From JBECKX01 sp964468475 (lineage in GTDB: Bacteria; Zixibacteria; MSB-5A5; CAIYYT01), in contig CAYXUL010000008.1 in the NCBI GenBank assembly GCA_964468475.1, forward strand, positions 1 through 64,000: a stretch of DNA of 64,000 nucleotides, written 5' to 3'. The notes beneath the pieces are model-generated. The model made no database searches, was not told where the DNA came from, and saw only the letters and a list, made by a program, of their open reading frames with translations. Positions 15,909 through 24,577 of this stretch are shown piece by piece. The position numbers were made by a program, and so were the translations under genes. Numbering within the stretch: position 1 is the stretch's first letter; every line of letters begins with the position of its first letter.

Positions 15909-18542
15909 CTACACCATCGATTTCTTGCGTGAGAAGGACACCGTGAAATCCTCCAGGGCACTGCCAAACTCTTTGGCGGTGCGATAGCGCTCGTTCGGAT
16001 CTTTGGCCAATGCCTTCTTAAGGATCATATCGAACAGCGGCGGAATCTTGGGATCAATCGTCGATGCCGCTGGGGGCTCTTCATTGAGAATCTTGTAAAC
16101 CAGCGCGGAGATATTCTCGCCACGGAACGGCCGTTGATGCGTTAGCAGTTCGTAAAGCACCACACCTAACGAGAATATATCAGAACTCGGTGTTACTTCC
16201 TTACCCTGAAGCTGCTCCGGCGAGATATAGTTCGGGGTTCCCATCGCCACGCCGGTCTGGGTCATCGAGGATGACTCAAAGTGTGCAATGCCAAAGTCCA
16301 TCACCTTTACCCGGAAGCCATCCATTACCATGATATTGGCGGGCTTAATGTCGCGGTGGATGATACCCATCGAATGCGCATATTCAAGCGCCGAGCATAC
16401 CTGCATCACGATAGATGCCAGAATTCGGTAGTTGAGTTGCAAATTGCGGCGCAGTACGGAGTCCAGCGTATAGCCCTCGATGAATTCCATCGCGATGTAC
16501 TGCAGGTTGCCGCTCAAGCCGTAGTCGTAGATCGTCACGATATTCGGGTGGGAAAGGTTGCCGGCCGCCTTGGCTTCGCGGGCAAGACGTTCTTTCAACT
16601 CATGGATCTCGGTGGGGTCGGCAATTGAATCGAGGCGAATCGTCTTGAGCGCGACCAGACGATCAATCGCCGGGTCGTTGCCCTTGTAGACGGTACCCAT
16701 CGCGCCTTTTCCTAGTGGTTCGATGATCTGGTAGCGACCAAACGAAATCGGCTGGCCCTCGTTGGTGAACTTGACTCCATAAATCTGTTTTTCTTCATCA
16801 GTCAGGATAATTTCATCGTCGACGCTTCTCGGCTTCGGTGTAGTCTCCAGATGGTGCTGCGGCTGGAGCTTCTGGCTGTCAGCCTGCGGTCGATCCGCCG
16901 GCACATCAGGCTTGCGAATACCGCTCATGTCAACATCAAGGAGGTCGGGAATGAATGCCGATGTCTCATTTGCCTCCGATTCCGCGGCGTTCTTGCGAGC
17001 CTCCTGCATTTGTTCTGACTCTGTTGGCTTCTTTTCCTGTTTGATTTTTTTGCTGGTGTCGTGCCTGGCATACTCGCTGGCAGGTATCAGGTCTCCGCCG
17101 TTTTGCAGCGCCTCAAAATCAAGTCTGATGGTTTCGGCAAAGACCTCGGGGGACGGTTTCTCATCATCCAGAACGCGAATCGGAATTTCGCTGTAGTCGA
17201 GTTCCGTGCCATCCTCGCGACTGGTGGCGATCGGCTCGCCATCGAGCAGTTTCTCCAGATCGAGCGCTGCCGACAGTGAACCGGTGCCGGATTGTTTCTG
17301 CGTTCCTCGCATCGCCAGGGACGCCCCGAAACAGAGCACTACTGTCAACAACGGATAGAACACATTGAGGAGAACATTTGCGGAGCTAAACAACACATAG
17401 TTTATGTTAGCCAGAATAAAGCCAACGATGAAAAGCGCGATTATACGATACAGTTTGCCCATGCGCGGCAGCACGAAGCCACCAAATACGCCAATCGCGA
17501 GAACCAGCAGGAAATCTACCGGTATCGGGAAAGCGAGTCGTCTGGGCGCTGAGTTGTCTATAAGAGTCTGAGCGGTTGCCGCCGCGAAGCGATAGCTGGG
17601 TATATCGCCGCTCAGCGCCGTCGGGACGTTTTGGAATGATCCCTTGGTCGTGGATGCGACAATGATCGCGCGTCCTGCAATGGCGGCTGGGTCTGCGGCG
17701 CCGGTGAGGACGTCTATCGCCGAGTAGCTCGGGTAAGCACTTCCTTCTTTCGGTACCTCCACCAGCATTTTGCCACTTTCATTGGTGGGAAGCAGTCGAC
17801 CGCCAAAGACAACATTGCCGGCGCTGTTGTATTGAATCTTGTCCGGCGCATATCCCAGATAAGTGTTGGCCATTTGAACCGCTGCGGAGACAAAAACTTT
17901 GCCTTCGAAATTCACCAGCAGGTTCGCGTCTCTCACTTTGTCGTCAACATCAGGCTCGAAATAACGGAATCCGATCGCGTTGACACGCTTTGCCAGAATT
18001 TCCGGTGGCATGAAAGCGGCCACCACTTTTGGAAGGTCGCTGGTTGATGCATTAAGCGGAGGCCAAATAGCCGAGAAGTAGACATAATTCGGGACTTCGC
18101 GCAGTGATCTGCCTTCGTTTGCAACGACGATATCGAACGGCAAAACAACGTCACCACAGAGAGCCATCGACTCTGCGAGCTGCTTGGTGTGGCCGGCTTC
18201 CAGTTCTTCCGCCTTTTCGGCGAGCGGAAAGTCGAGCATTACGGCTTTTGGCTTGTAATCGCAGATCGTAATCAGCAGGTCACTGATTCTTTCATAGTCC
18301 CAGGGCCATTTTCCAACCTTGTCAAGGCTTCGCTGATCGATTGCTACAATCGCAATCTTGCTGCGATCGGCGGTGACCTCCCTGGAGGATCGGATCGAGT
18401 CCTCGATCTTGTACTCAAGGCTCTGCAGTGGCGGGATCTTCTGAACATAGATGATCACTACAAACAGAGTAATCAGCCAGAATAGCAGCCCGCTTTTGAG
18501 CTTTGCGGAAATCTGATTTGGATCAAGTGTCGGCAGTTTCAT
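15909..18542 (-). CDS. CHASE2-domain transmembrane serine/threonine protein kinase
   Basis: 877 residues. An N-terminal membrane helix (about 18-36) is followed by an extracytoplasmic CHASE2 sensor domain (about 40-330; IAIVAIDQRSLDKVGKWPWDYE is its opening). Three membrane helices follow (about 335-415), then a polar linker (420-600) and a Hanks-type kinase. Kinase residues are complete: the glycine loop GKGAMG at 611-616, Lys633 in VALKTI, Asp731 in HRDIKPAN and Asp749 in DFG. It should phosphorylate Ser/Thr in response to an envelope signal. The linker contains DGTELD with Thr446, like the DGT motifs of the two FHA proteins encoded upstream. ATG 18542 is preferred because AGGA lies eleven bases upstream; GTG 18551 would overlap the previous stop. 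Confidence 0.9.
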   Translation of the reverse strand: MKLPTLDPNQISAKLKSGLLFWLITLFVVIIYVQKIPPLQSLEYKIEDSIRSSREVTADRSKIAIVAIDQRSLDKVGKWPWDYERISDLLITICDYKPKAVMLDFPLAEKAEELEAGHTKQLAESMALCGDVVLPFDIVVANEGRSLREVPNYVYFSAIWPPLNASTSDLPKVVAAFMPPEILAKRVNAIGFRYFEPDVDDKVRDANLLVNFEGKVFVSAAVQMANTYLGYAPDKIQYNSAGNVVFGGRLLPTNESGKMLVEVPKEGSAYPSYSAIDVLTGAADPAAIAGRAIIVASTTKGSFQNVPTALSGDIPSYRFAAATAQTLIDNSAPRRLAFPIPVDFLLVLAIGVFGGFVLPRMGKLYRIIALFIVGFILANINYVLFSSANVLLNVFYPLLTVVLCFGASLAMRGTQKQSGTGSLSAALDLEKLLDGEPIATSREDGTELDYSEIPIRVLDDEKPSPEVFAETIRLDFEALQNGGDLIPASEYARHDTSKKIKQEKKPTESEQMQEARKNAAESEANETSAFIPDLLDVDMSGIRKPDVPADRPQADSQKLQPQHHLETTPKPRSVDDEIILTDEEKQIYGVKFTNEGQPISFGRYQIIEPLGKGAMGTVYKGNDPAIDRLVALKTIRLDSIADPTEIHELKERLAREAKAAGNLSHPNIVTIYDYGLSGNLQYIAMEFIEGYTLDSVLRRNLQLNYRILASIVMQVCSALEYAHSMGIIHRDIKPANIMVMDGFRVKVMDFGIAHFESSSMTQTGVAMGTPNYISPEQLQGKEVTPSSDIFSLGVVLYELLTHQRPFRGENISALVYKILNEEPPAASTIDPKIPPLFDMILKKALAKDPNERYRTAKEFGSALEDFTVSFSRKKSMV

Positions 18543-18547
18543 GGTAG

Positions 18548-19279
18548 TCACTTTCCTGAAGCTAAACGCTCCACCAGGAACGATGGAAGTTCAGCGGCTG
18601 TCATTTTCTCTTGTGCCGACGCCACGTCGTATTCAACGCGGCGAAATTCTATCTTCTTGGCATCGCTGTCAAAGATTACATAGCAGGAGCGAGGGTCGCC
18701 GTCTCGTGGCTGGCCGACGGAACCGACATTGACGATGTGTCGGCAATCTTCCCGAAGTTGCAGCGGTTCACCGATCTGGACTGCTTTCACATTTCCACTG
18801 CCATTCCGATAGTAAACTGCAGGCTTATGTGAATGCCCGATGAAGCAAATGCTCTGGTCAAAGAAGTTGAACTGACGAGAAGCATCTCCAGCCGTCATGC
18901 AGTAGTTCCACTCTTCCGGATCTCGTGGAGTCGCGTGGACATACAGGATGTCGTCTTCGACAAACTTCAGCTCGAATTCAGCCAGCGCACGCAACGATTT
19001 CTCCGAGAGGATCGACGCAGTGTAATTGATCGCGATCTGAGCGAATGGATTGAAGTCCTCGATGCCCAGTTTGCCGAGGGCGCTGAAATCATGATTGCCG
19101 ATCAGCTTTGCGCTGCACCGTTTCATTATCACCTCGATTACCTCGTTGGGGTTGGCTCCATAGCCGACGGCGTCACCCAGGAAGTGAATCTTCTCAACAT
19201 CATTCGCGTCGACATCTGCGAGCACTGCTGCCAATGCTTCAAGATTAGCATGAACGTCGGAGATCAGAGCAATACGCAT
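18548..19279 (-). CDS. Calcineurin-like metallophosphoesterase
   Basis: 243 residues with all metal-binding motifs of the YfcE/MJ0936-type family: SDVHANLEAL, GDAVGYGANP, GNHD, VHATPRDP and GHSHKP. Its substrate cannot be read from sequence; relatives hydrolyse phosphodiesters, and PP2A-like members act on phosphoproteins. AGAGGA seven bases upstream supports the ATG. It lies between the second FHA gene (41 bases upstream) and the CHASE2 kinase (five bases downstream). In this context it could act as the phosphatase that resets the kinase/FHA switch, but that is inference. Confidence 0.85.
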   Translation of the reverse strand: MRIALISDVHANLEALAAVLADVDANDVEKIHFLGDAVGYGANPNEVIEVIMKRCSAKLIGNHDFSALGKLGIEDFNPFAQIAINYTASILSEKSLRALAEFELKFVEDDILYVHATPRDPEEWNYCMTAGDASRQFNFFDQSICFIGHSHKPAVYYRNGSGNVKAVQIGEPLQLREDCRHIVNVGSVGQPRDGDPRSCYVIFDSDAKKIEFRRVEYDVASAQEKMTAAELPSFLVERLASGK

Positions 19280-19320
19280 TAATTTTCCTCTGTAGACTTC
19301 GCTTTGGTGTCGTCGCCTGG

Positions 19321-20004
19321 CTATCTTTGAATGAACCGGAACGCAGTCTTTCCGACTTCAAGAACGTCGCCGTTCTTAAGAATAGCATGGTCGATCGCTT
19401 CACCATTGACCTTGGTCTTGTTGCCGTGGCCAACGTTTGTCAGTGTGAAAGTTCCATTTTGATCGGTAATCTTGGCCTGAACCTTCGCCACGAACCAACC
19501 GCCGACCCGAATGTTGGCGAATGACGATTTACCCAGTGTCGTGTTCTCGCGCTCAAGCGCGAATCGTTTTGATTCATCATCCACTGCCACAAGTAATGAA
19601 TGACCAACTTCACGCGCAATTTGCTTGTCCAGCTCGTCCTGGTTCACCATGTCCTTCTGTTTCTTGGTGTTGAGGACCATGGTGCCGTCCATATCAGTCA
19701 TTTTTTTCGTCGGCTGTGCATCGTTAAAGAAAACAAGGTCAAATTTCCCAATGGTGATCGTGTCCTTGTCCTTCAGATACTGCTCAGCAACTTTGCGCTC
19801 ATTGACAAATGTGCCATTGAGGCTGTCGTTGTCAATCAACAATGCGCCGTTTTCAGAGAATTCGATCTGGGCATGCTTTCGTGACACGCCCCGATTGTCC
19901 AGAACTATGTCGTTCTCCGAAGTGCGACCGATCGTGATGCGCTCTTTCTCGCTGACCACCCGCTCGATCACCTTGTCTGCGAATTTTACGATTATCTCGG
20001 GCAT
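19321..20004 (-). CDS. FHA-domain protein with a second, degenerate FHA-like domain
   Basis: 227 residues. The N-terminal FHA domain (about 5-95) keeps the phospho-threonine pocket: IGR with Arg27, Ser41 and His44 in GVSRKH, and Asn63 in SLNGT. A short motif MTDMDGTMVL follows, with Thr108. The C-terminal part (about 145-227) has FHA-like spacing (LGKSSFANIRVGG, TLTNVGHGNKTKVNG, LKNGDVLEVG) but lacks the Arg and Ser/His ligands, so it may bind a protein rather than phosphate. The start ATG 20004 has AGGAG about nine bases upstream; the frame extends a further 13 codons into the previous gene. Its first 110 residues align without gaps to the upstream FHA protein, a tandem duplication. Confidence 0.88.
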   Translation of the reverse strand: MPEIIVKFADKVIERVVSEKERITIGRTSENDIVLDNRGVSRKHAQIEFSENGALLIDNDSLNGTFVNERKVAEQYLKDKDTITIGKFDLVFFNDAQPTKKMTDMDGTMVLNTKKQKDMVNQDELDKQIAREVGHSLLVAVDDESKRFALERENTTLGKSSFANIRVGGWFVAKVQAKITDQNGTFTLTNVGHGNKTKVNGEAIDHAILKNGDVLEVGKTAFRFIQR

Positions 20005-20005
20005 A

Positions 20006-20464
20006 TCATTTCCGCTCCTTTCCCGATACGGGCGCGCCTTCACGGCTAATGGGAATCGGCCTGGTCTCAGATAACTCTAGCTCACTGTTTCGACCGTTCT
20101 GTTCCTGCGACTGCCTCTGCTCGGGCGACTGTAGCACCAGGGTGCCATCTATTTGCGACATACTTTTTGCCAGTTTGGAATCGACATAGAATACAAGACT
20201 GAATTTGCCTACCGTGATAACATCCTCATCGCTGAGGACGCACTCATCGACTTGTTGCGAATTGACAAAGGTACCGTTCAAACTTTTCAAATCCCGAAGG
20301 CATGGACCCTTGTCCGAGAAATCAATGCGAGCGTGTTCCCGTGACACTCCCTGATGATTAAGCACGATGTCATTGTCTGTCGTTCGCCCTATAGTCAGGA
20401 ATCCCTTTTCGGTGATCACGCGCTCGATGATGTCGTCACCACATTTGACAACTACTTCCGGCAT
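20006..20464 (-). CDS. FHA-domain protein
   Basis: 152 residues, first gene of the signalling operon. The FHA domain (about 5-95) is complete: Arg27 in TIGRTTDNDIVL, Ser41/His44 in GVSREH and Asn63 in SLNGTFVN. FHA domains read phospho-threonine made by Hanks-type kinases, and such a kinase is encoded three genes downstream. After the domain comes SMSQIDGTLVL with Thr108, matched at the same position in the next gene, then a Gln/Glu-rich tail that looks disordered. AAAGGAG precedes the ATG. The stop lies one base before the next ATG, indicating coupled translation. Confidence 0.9.
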   Translation of the reverse strand: MPEVVVKCGDDIIERVITEKGFLTIGRTTDNDIVLNHQGVSREHARIDFSDKGPCLRDLKSLNGTFVNSQQVDECVLSDEDVITVGKFSLVFYVDSKLAKSMSQIDGTLVLQSPEQRQSQEQNGRNSELELSETRPIPISREGAPVSGKERK

Positions 20465-20505
20465 TCCTGATGCTCCTTTCCGGGCCTGAACCGAGAAGAA
20501 ACCAG

Positions 20506-20511
20506 ATTATA
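20506..20511 (-). promoter_or_regulatory. Candidate -10 box for the FHA/kinase operon
   Basis: On the minus strand this reads TATAAT, 41 bases before the first FHA start codon. No good -35 hexamer stands 16-18 bases upstream of it, so it may need an activator or be fortuitous. The divergent dusB promoter is about 85 bases away. Confidence 0.35.
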
Positions 20512-20594
20512 TTATTGGCGAAGTGAGTCGATTTTCTAACCCTGATTGAGACTCCGCTTCGACTGCCAGCGCTTTCTCGTTCGGGGCAAACAAC

Positions 20595-20623
20595 TTGCCG
20601 CGATCTTCGTATTCAGTTATATT
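20595..20623 (+). promoter_or_regulatory. Promoter of dusB, predicting a leaderless transcript
   Basis: TTGCCG at 20595-20600, a 17-base spacer and TATATT at 20618-20623. The dusB ATG begins at 20630, six bases after the -10 box, about where transcription should start. No Shine-Dalgarno precedes the ATG. Confidence 0.55.
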
Positions 20624-20629
20624 TTCGTC

Positions 20630-21634
20630 ATGACGCCACTAAACTTGAGACATAACTTGCGCGAGAAGCGTATGGTGTTCGCTTCTCCGCTGGCCGGAGT
20701 ATCGGATGCAGCCTATAGGTCTATCGTCAGGGAAATGGGCGCCGACTACACTTTTCCCGAAATGATCTCCTCCGAGGGGCTCATTCGGAATAACGCCCGT
20801 ACCTTTGATATGATGAAAAAATATGAGGGCGAGACCAACGTCGGCTGCCAGCTTTTTGGAACTCGTCCCGAGGCTCTGGCCGAAAGCGCGCAAGTCGTTG
20901 AAGATCAGGGGTTTGATTCGGTAGATCTCAATTGCGGCTGCCCGGTTCACAAGGTTGTGGACAAGAACGGTGGCGCTGCGCTAATGAAGACCCCGAAGCT
21001 CCTGGGGCAGATCGTTGCCGCCGTAACCAAGAGGATTTCAATCCCATTTTCGATCAAGATTCGTTCCGGCTGGGACAGAAAGAATCTCAACTACGTGGAA
21101 ATTGGCAAGATAGCCGAGGACAATGGCGCCAGCTATGTCGCCATTCACGCCCGTACGCAGTCGGAATTCTTTGCGCCTGAGGCACACTGGGAACATATCA
21201 GGGACTTGAAGGAATCGCTCTCGATTCCCGTGATTGGCAACGGCAATATCCATTCTGCTGCTGATGCTGTCCGGATGTTTGACGAAACCGGCTGCAACGG
21301 GGTAATGCTGGCTTCGGGCACTCTCGGAAATCCGTTCATATTTCGGGAGCTCAAGGCACTTCTGGAAACGGGAGAGCCTATCGCTCCTCCGACCGTGGAG
21401 GAGAAGGTCGAAGTCTGCCTCGATCACATTCGGCGCATTGTCGCTATTTTTGGTGAGCAGCGCGGGATTCCCCGCTCGCGGAAGTTAATCGGCTGGTACT
21501 ATCGACGAATTTCGGGCCGGAAGAAAATCCCGCAGGAGGTATTCCAGGTCAACACCTACGCCGAAATTGAACACTATTTCCGCGAAGGGCTTTACAAGCT
21601 GCAGGGTAGTAATCTGCAGGATGAAGCTGCATGA
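20630..21634 (+). CDS. dusB: tRNA-dihydrouridine synthase
   Basis: 334 residues. This FMN enzyme reduces uridines in tRNA D-loops. Family motifs are FASPLAGVSDAAYR near the N-terminus, QLFGTRPEALAESA, the catalytic cysteine segment DLNCGCPVHKVV, and GNGNIHSAADA for FMN phosphate binding. The C-terminal helical part carries the RKLIGWYYR block expected of DusB. The frame is open 84 bases further upstream, but those codons do not match the family and overlap the promoter. It heads the dusB-larB-larC-etfA-ppx unit and overlaps larB by four bases (ATGA). Confidence 0.95.
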   Translation: MTPLNLRHNLREKRMVFASPLAGVSDAAYRSIVREMGADYTFPEMISSEGLIRNNARTFDMMKKYEGETNVGCQLFGTRPEALAESAQVVEDQGFDSVDLNCGCPVHKVVDKNGGAALMKTPKLLGQIVAAVTKRISIPFSIKIRSGWDRKNLNYVEIGKIAEDNGASYVAIHARTQSEFFAPEAHWEHIRDLKESLSIPVIGNGNIHSAADAVRMFDETGCNGVMLASGTLGNPFIFRELKALLETGEPIAPPTVEEKVEVCLDHIRRIVAIFGEQRGIPRSRKLIGWYYRRISGRKKIPQEVFQVNTYAEIEHYFREGLYKLQGSNLQDEAA

Positions 21635-22410
21635 TCTCCGCAGCAGACTTAGAAAAACTCCTGAATGGTGTAAAGGCGGGGCAGATCGAAATAGCGGAGG
21701 CCGTTCGGCGGCTAAGTGCCCATGATCAGGCAAATCTCGGTTTTGCCAGAGTGGATCTGGGACGGTTGTCGCGGTGCGGAATACCGGAAGTGGTCTTTGC
21801 CGAGGGAAAATCGGCTGAACATGTTCGAGAAATTGCCGCCAAAATCGTGGAAAACGGACACGATCTTCTCATCACGCGGCTTGATGCGGAAGTATTCGAG
21901 AGTCTCAGCGGGAGTCTGCCAGCTCTCCATTACAACAAGAACGCTCGCGCTGCCTACCTGCGTCAGAAGGACTTACCCCTCAAGGAAGGAATTCTAATCG
22001 TTAGCGCGGGCACCTCCGATATTCCCGTCGCCGAAGAAGCCGCTGTCACTTGCGAAGTGCTGGGATTCCAACCGGCCCGACTTTTCGATGCAGGGGTGGC
22101 GGGTATTCACCGCTTGCTCACGGAAACAGAGCAGCTGCGAAATGCAAGAGCGATAGTCGTGGTAGCCGGTATGGAGGGCGCGCTGCCTTCCGTGGTGGGT
22201 GGGTTGGTCTCTGTGCCTGTGATTGCGGTTCCAACGTCAGTGGGCTACGGTGCCTCGTTTGGAGGAATAGCGGCGCTGCTGGCAATGCTAAATAGCTGTG
22301 CCTCTGGTGTGACTGTAGTCAATATCGATAACGGTTTCGGCGCAGCCATCGCTGCGATCAGAATCCTGCAAACGAATGCTGCGGGCGATTCACAGCGAGG
22401 CAAACAGTGA
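21631..22410 (+). CDS. larB: Pyridinium-3,5-biscarboxylic acid mononucleotide synthase LarB
   Basis: 259 residues. LarB carboxylates nicotinic acid adenine dinucleotide in the first step of making the nickel-pincer cofactor of lactate racemase and related LarA enzymes. The PurE-like C-terminal half is highly characteristic: SAGTSDIPVAEEA, GMEGALPSVVGGL, VPTSVGYGASFGG and VVNIDNGFGAA. The start overlaps the dusB stop. larC follows with a four-base overlap, while larE and larA are not in the window. Confidence 0.95.
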   Translation: MISAADLEKLLNGVKAGQIEIAEAVRRLSAHDQANLGFARVDLGRLSRCGIPEVVFAEGKSAEHVREIAAKIVENGHDLLITRLDAEVFESLSGSLPALHYNKNARAAYLRQKDLPLKEGILIVSAGTSDIPVAEEAAVTCEVLGFQPARLFDAGVAGIHRLLTETEQLRNARAIVVVAGMEGALPSVVGGLVSVPVIAVPTSVGYGASFGGIAALLAMLNSCASGVTVVNIDNGFGAAIAAIRILQTNAAGDSQRGKQ

Positions 22411-23576
22411 GAGTCGGGTACTTTGACTGTTTTTCGGGCGCCGCCGGGGATATGATAGTGGGGAGTATCATTTCTGCCGGATGCCGAGTTGACTCCCTGC
22501 AGGCTCATCTCGATCTGCTTGGAATAACCGGGCTCAAACTCGTTGCCGAGAATCGCACCAAACATGGTCTGCATGGCATCGGTGTCCACTTTGAATCAAG
22601 CGAGGAGGAAAAATCGCATCGCCATTTGAGCCATATCGAGAAGATACTGAATGAGTCAAAGCTTGATAAAGCGATCGTCACTCGTGCCATCTCCATTTTT
22701 CGGCGCATTGGCGTCGCCGAAGCACGCATGCACAACATCCCGATCGAGAAAGTCCATTTCCACGAAGTAGGTGCCATTGATGCCATTGGTGACATAGTCT
22801 CTGCGGTAGCAGGGCTTCGGGAGCTTGGCATCGAAAAGCTCTTCTCCTCACCCCTTTTGCTCGGCAGTGGAGTTACCACCGCCGCACATGGGAAACTCCC
22901 CCTGCCGGCACCGGCAACGCTGGAGATTGCCAAGGAGTTTCCGGTAAGACGGATCGATTCAGGGCATGAACTTACGACTCCAACCGGAGCCGCAATAATC
23001 ACAGAACTCGCAGAACCGGCGGCAGGCTTCGATTTTGTTGTTGAGCAAGTCGGCTATGGTGCGGGCACTGCAGAATTCGATGATCGCCCTAACATGCTGC
23101 GATTAGTAATTGGGACGACTGCAGAGGGTCTGCCCGCGGACCATGTGATCATTCTCGAAACCAACATTGATGACGCTACCCCCGAGCAGATCGGGCACTT
23201 GCAGCAGCGGCTCATGGAGAGCGGCGCGCTTGATGTGTTTGTGTCATCGATTATGATGAAGAAGAACCGACCGGCGCATAAGTTGTCGGTTATCGCTTCC
23301 GAAGCGGCGGCCATCGATTTGGCCGGGGTGGTATTGCGCGAGTCTTCCTCGGCCGGTGTTCGTTGGCGGCGTGAATCACGCTGGAAACTTGACTATTCGT
23401 TCAAGACGGTTGACACTGACTTTGGAAAGATTAAAATAAAGTTCTATTCGGGCGGCGATATTCAGAAATTTTCACCCGAGTACGAGGATGTAGTCACGGC
23501 TGCGGTCGCGGCGAAGGTCCCATTTGTGAAAGTCTATAATGCGGCCATCATGGCAGTGAATAAGCTTAAGGAGTAA
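22407..23576 (+). CDS. larC: Nickel insertion protein LarC
   Basis: 389 residues in a single frame. It inserts nickel into the pincer nucleotide using CTP (LarC, formerly DUF111). The opening GYFDCFSGAAGDMIVG and the His/Glu-rich block IEKVHFHEVGAIDAIGD are diagnostic, followed by HGKLPLPAPATLEI and TTPTGAAIITEL. The C-terminal domain begins LETNIDDATPEQIG. Lactobacillus plantarum makes LarC by programmed frameshifting, but here no frameshift is needed. GTG 22407 overlaps the larB stop. AAGGAG in its last codons serves etfA. Confidence 0.95.
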   Translation: MRVGYFDCFSGAAGDMIVGSIISAGCRVDSLQAHLDLLGITGLKLVAENRTKHGLHGIGVHFESSEEEKSHRHLSHIEKILNESKLDKAIVTRAISIFRRIGVAEARMHNIPIEKVHFHEVGAIDAIGDIVSAVAGLRELGIEKLFSSPLLLGSGVTTAAHGKLPLPAPATLEIAKEFPVRRIDSGHELTTPTGAAIITELAEPAAGFDFVVEQVGYGAGTAEFDDRPNMLRLVIGTTAEGLPADHVIILETNIDDATPEQIGHLQQRLMESGALDVFVSSIMMKKNRPAHKLSVIASEAAAIDLAGVVLRESSSAGVRWRRESRWKLDYSFKTVDTDFGKIKIKFYSGGDIQKFSPEYEDVVTAAVAAKVPFVKVYNAAIMAVNKLKE

Positions 23577-23581
23577 GTTGA

Positions 23582-24565
23582 GTGAGCGATCTGAAAGTAC
23601 TTGTATTTGGACAGAAACGAGACAGTGCGCTGATCGGAGCGTCGTTGGAGGCTCTCAGCATCGGGCGCCAGTTGGCGGATAAGCTCGGTGGACAACTTGG
23701 CGTACTCGTCGTTGGCGCCGGGCTAGATCCCGTCGCTAAACAGGCCATCGCCGCCGGTGCGGATGTATGCTATACAGTGGAGGATGCTGACCTCGATCAG
23801 TTCAAGGATGACGCCTACGCCGGCATCTTCGCTGAATTGATTAAGAGCAAGTCACCCAAAGTAGTGCTGGGAGTAGCGAGCATCTATGGCAAAGCCCTCA
23901 TTGGTCGTGTTGCCGGTGCAATCGGCTATAGCCTTGCCGCCGATTGTATCAACCTTGATATCGCAGACGGCAACCTGCTTGCCACACGACCCGCTTACGG
24001 GGGCAAAGTTCATCAGACCATCAGGTTCAAATCAGATATTCAAATTGCGACGATTCGCCCCAAGATATTTCCCGAAGCTCAAGCCGATGATAGTCGACAG
24101 GGGAGTGTTGAGGCATTCTCACCATCCTCAAAGGAGAGCAAGGTCAGCGTTGAGGTCGGCAAAGTCGAAACGACCGGCGAAATTTCACTGGCGGAGGCAG
24201 ATATCGTCGTTTCCGGCGGTCGCGGTCTGAAGGAAGCCGACAACTATAAGCTGATCCGTGAGCTGGCCGATGCCGTCGGCGGCGCAGTAGGCGCCTCGCG
24301 TGCGATAGTCGATGCCGGCTGGGTACCGTACAAATATCAGGTGGGTCAGACTGGTCGCACTGTCAACCCCAAGCTCTATTTCGCCATCGGAATCTCCGGG
24401 GCAATTCAGCATCTGGTCGGAATGCAAACTTCCGGGACGATCGTGGCGGTCAATCGTGATGCCGACGCGCCAATCTTCAATGTCGCAACCTACGGTGTCG
24501 TCGGTGACCTCTTCGAAATTGTACCTGCTCTCACCGAGAAGTTTCGCAGCGAGCTGCGCAACTAG
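23582..24565 (+). CDS. etfA: Electron transfer flavoprotein, alpha subunit
   Basis: 327 residues, full length. The N-terminal nucleotide-binding-like domain (MSDLKVLVFGQKRD...) is followed by the FAD domain with VVSGGRGLKEADNY, VGASRAIVDAGWVPY, QVGQTGRTVNPKLY and GISGAIQHLVGMQTS. It pairs with EtfB to pass electrons between acyl-CoA or other dehydrogenases and the quinone pool. etfB normally precedes etfA, but here larC does. The start GTG 23582 has AAGGAG about eight bases upstream, six bases after the larC stop. Confidence 0.95.
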   Translation: MSDLKVLVFGQKRDSALIGASLEALSIGRQLADKLGGQLGVLVVGAGLDPVAKQAIAAGADVCYTVEDADLDQFKDDAYAGIFAELIKSKSPKVVLGVASIYGKALIGRVAGAIGYSLAADCINLDIADGNLLATRPAYGGKVHQTIRFKSDIQIATIRPKIFPEAQADDSRQGSVEAFSPSSKESKVSVEVGKVETTGEISLAEADIVVSGGRGLKEADNYKLIRELADAVGGAVGASRAIVDAGWVPYKYQVGQTGRTVNPKLYFAIGISGAIQHLVGMQTSGTIVAVNRDADAPIFNVATYGVVGDLFEIVPALTEKFRSELRN

Positions 24566-24577
24566 AGCCTGACACTC

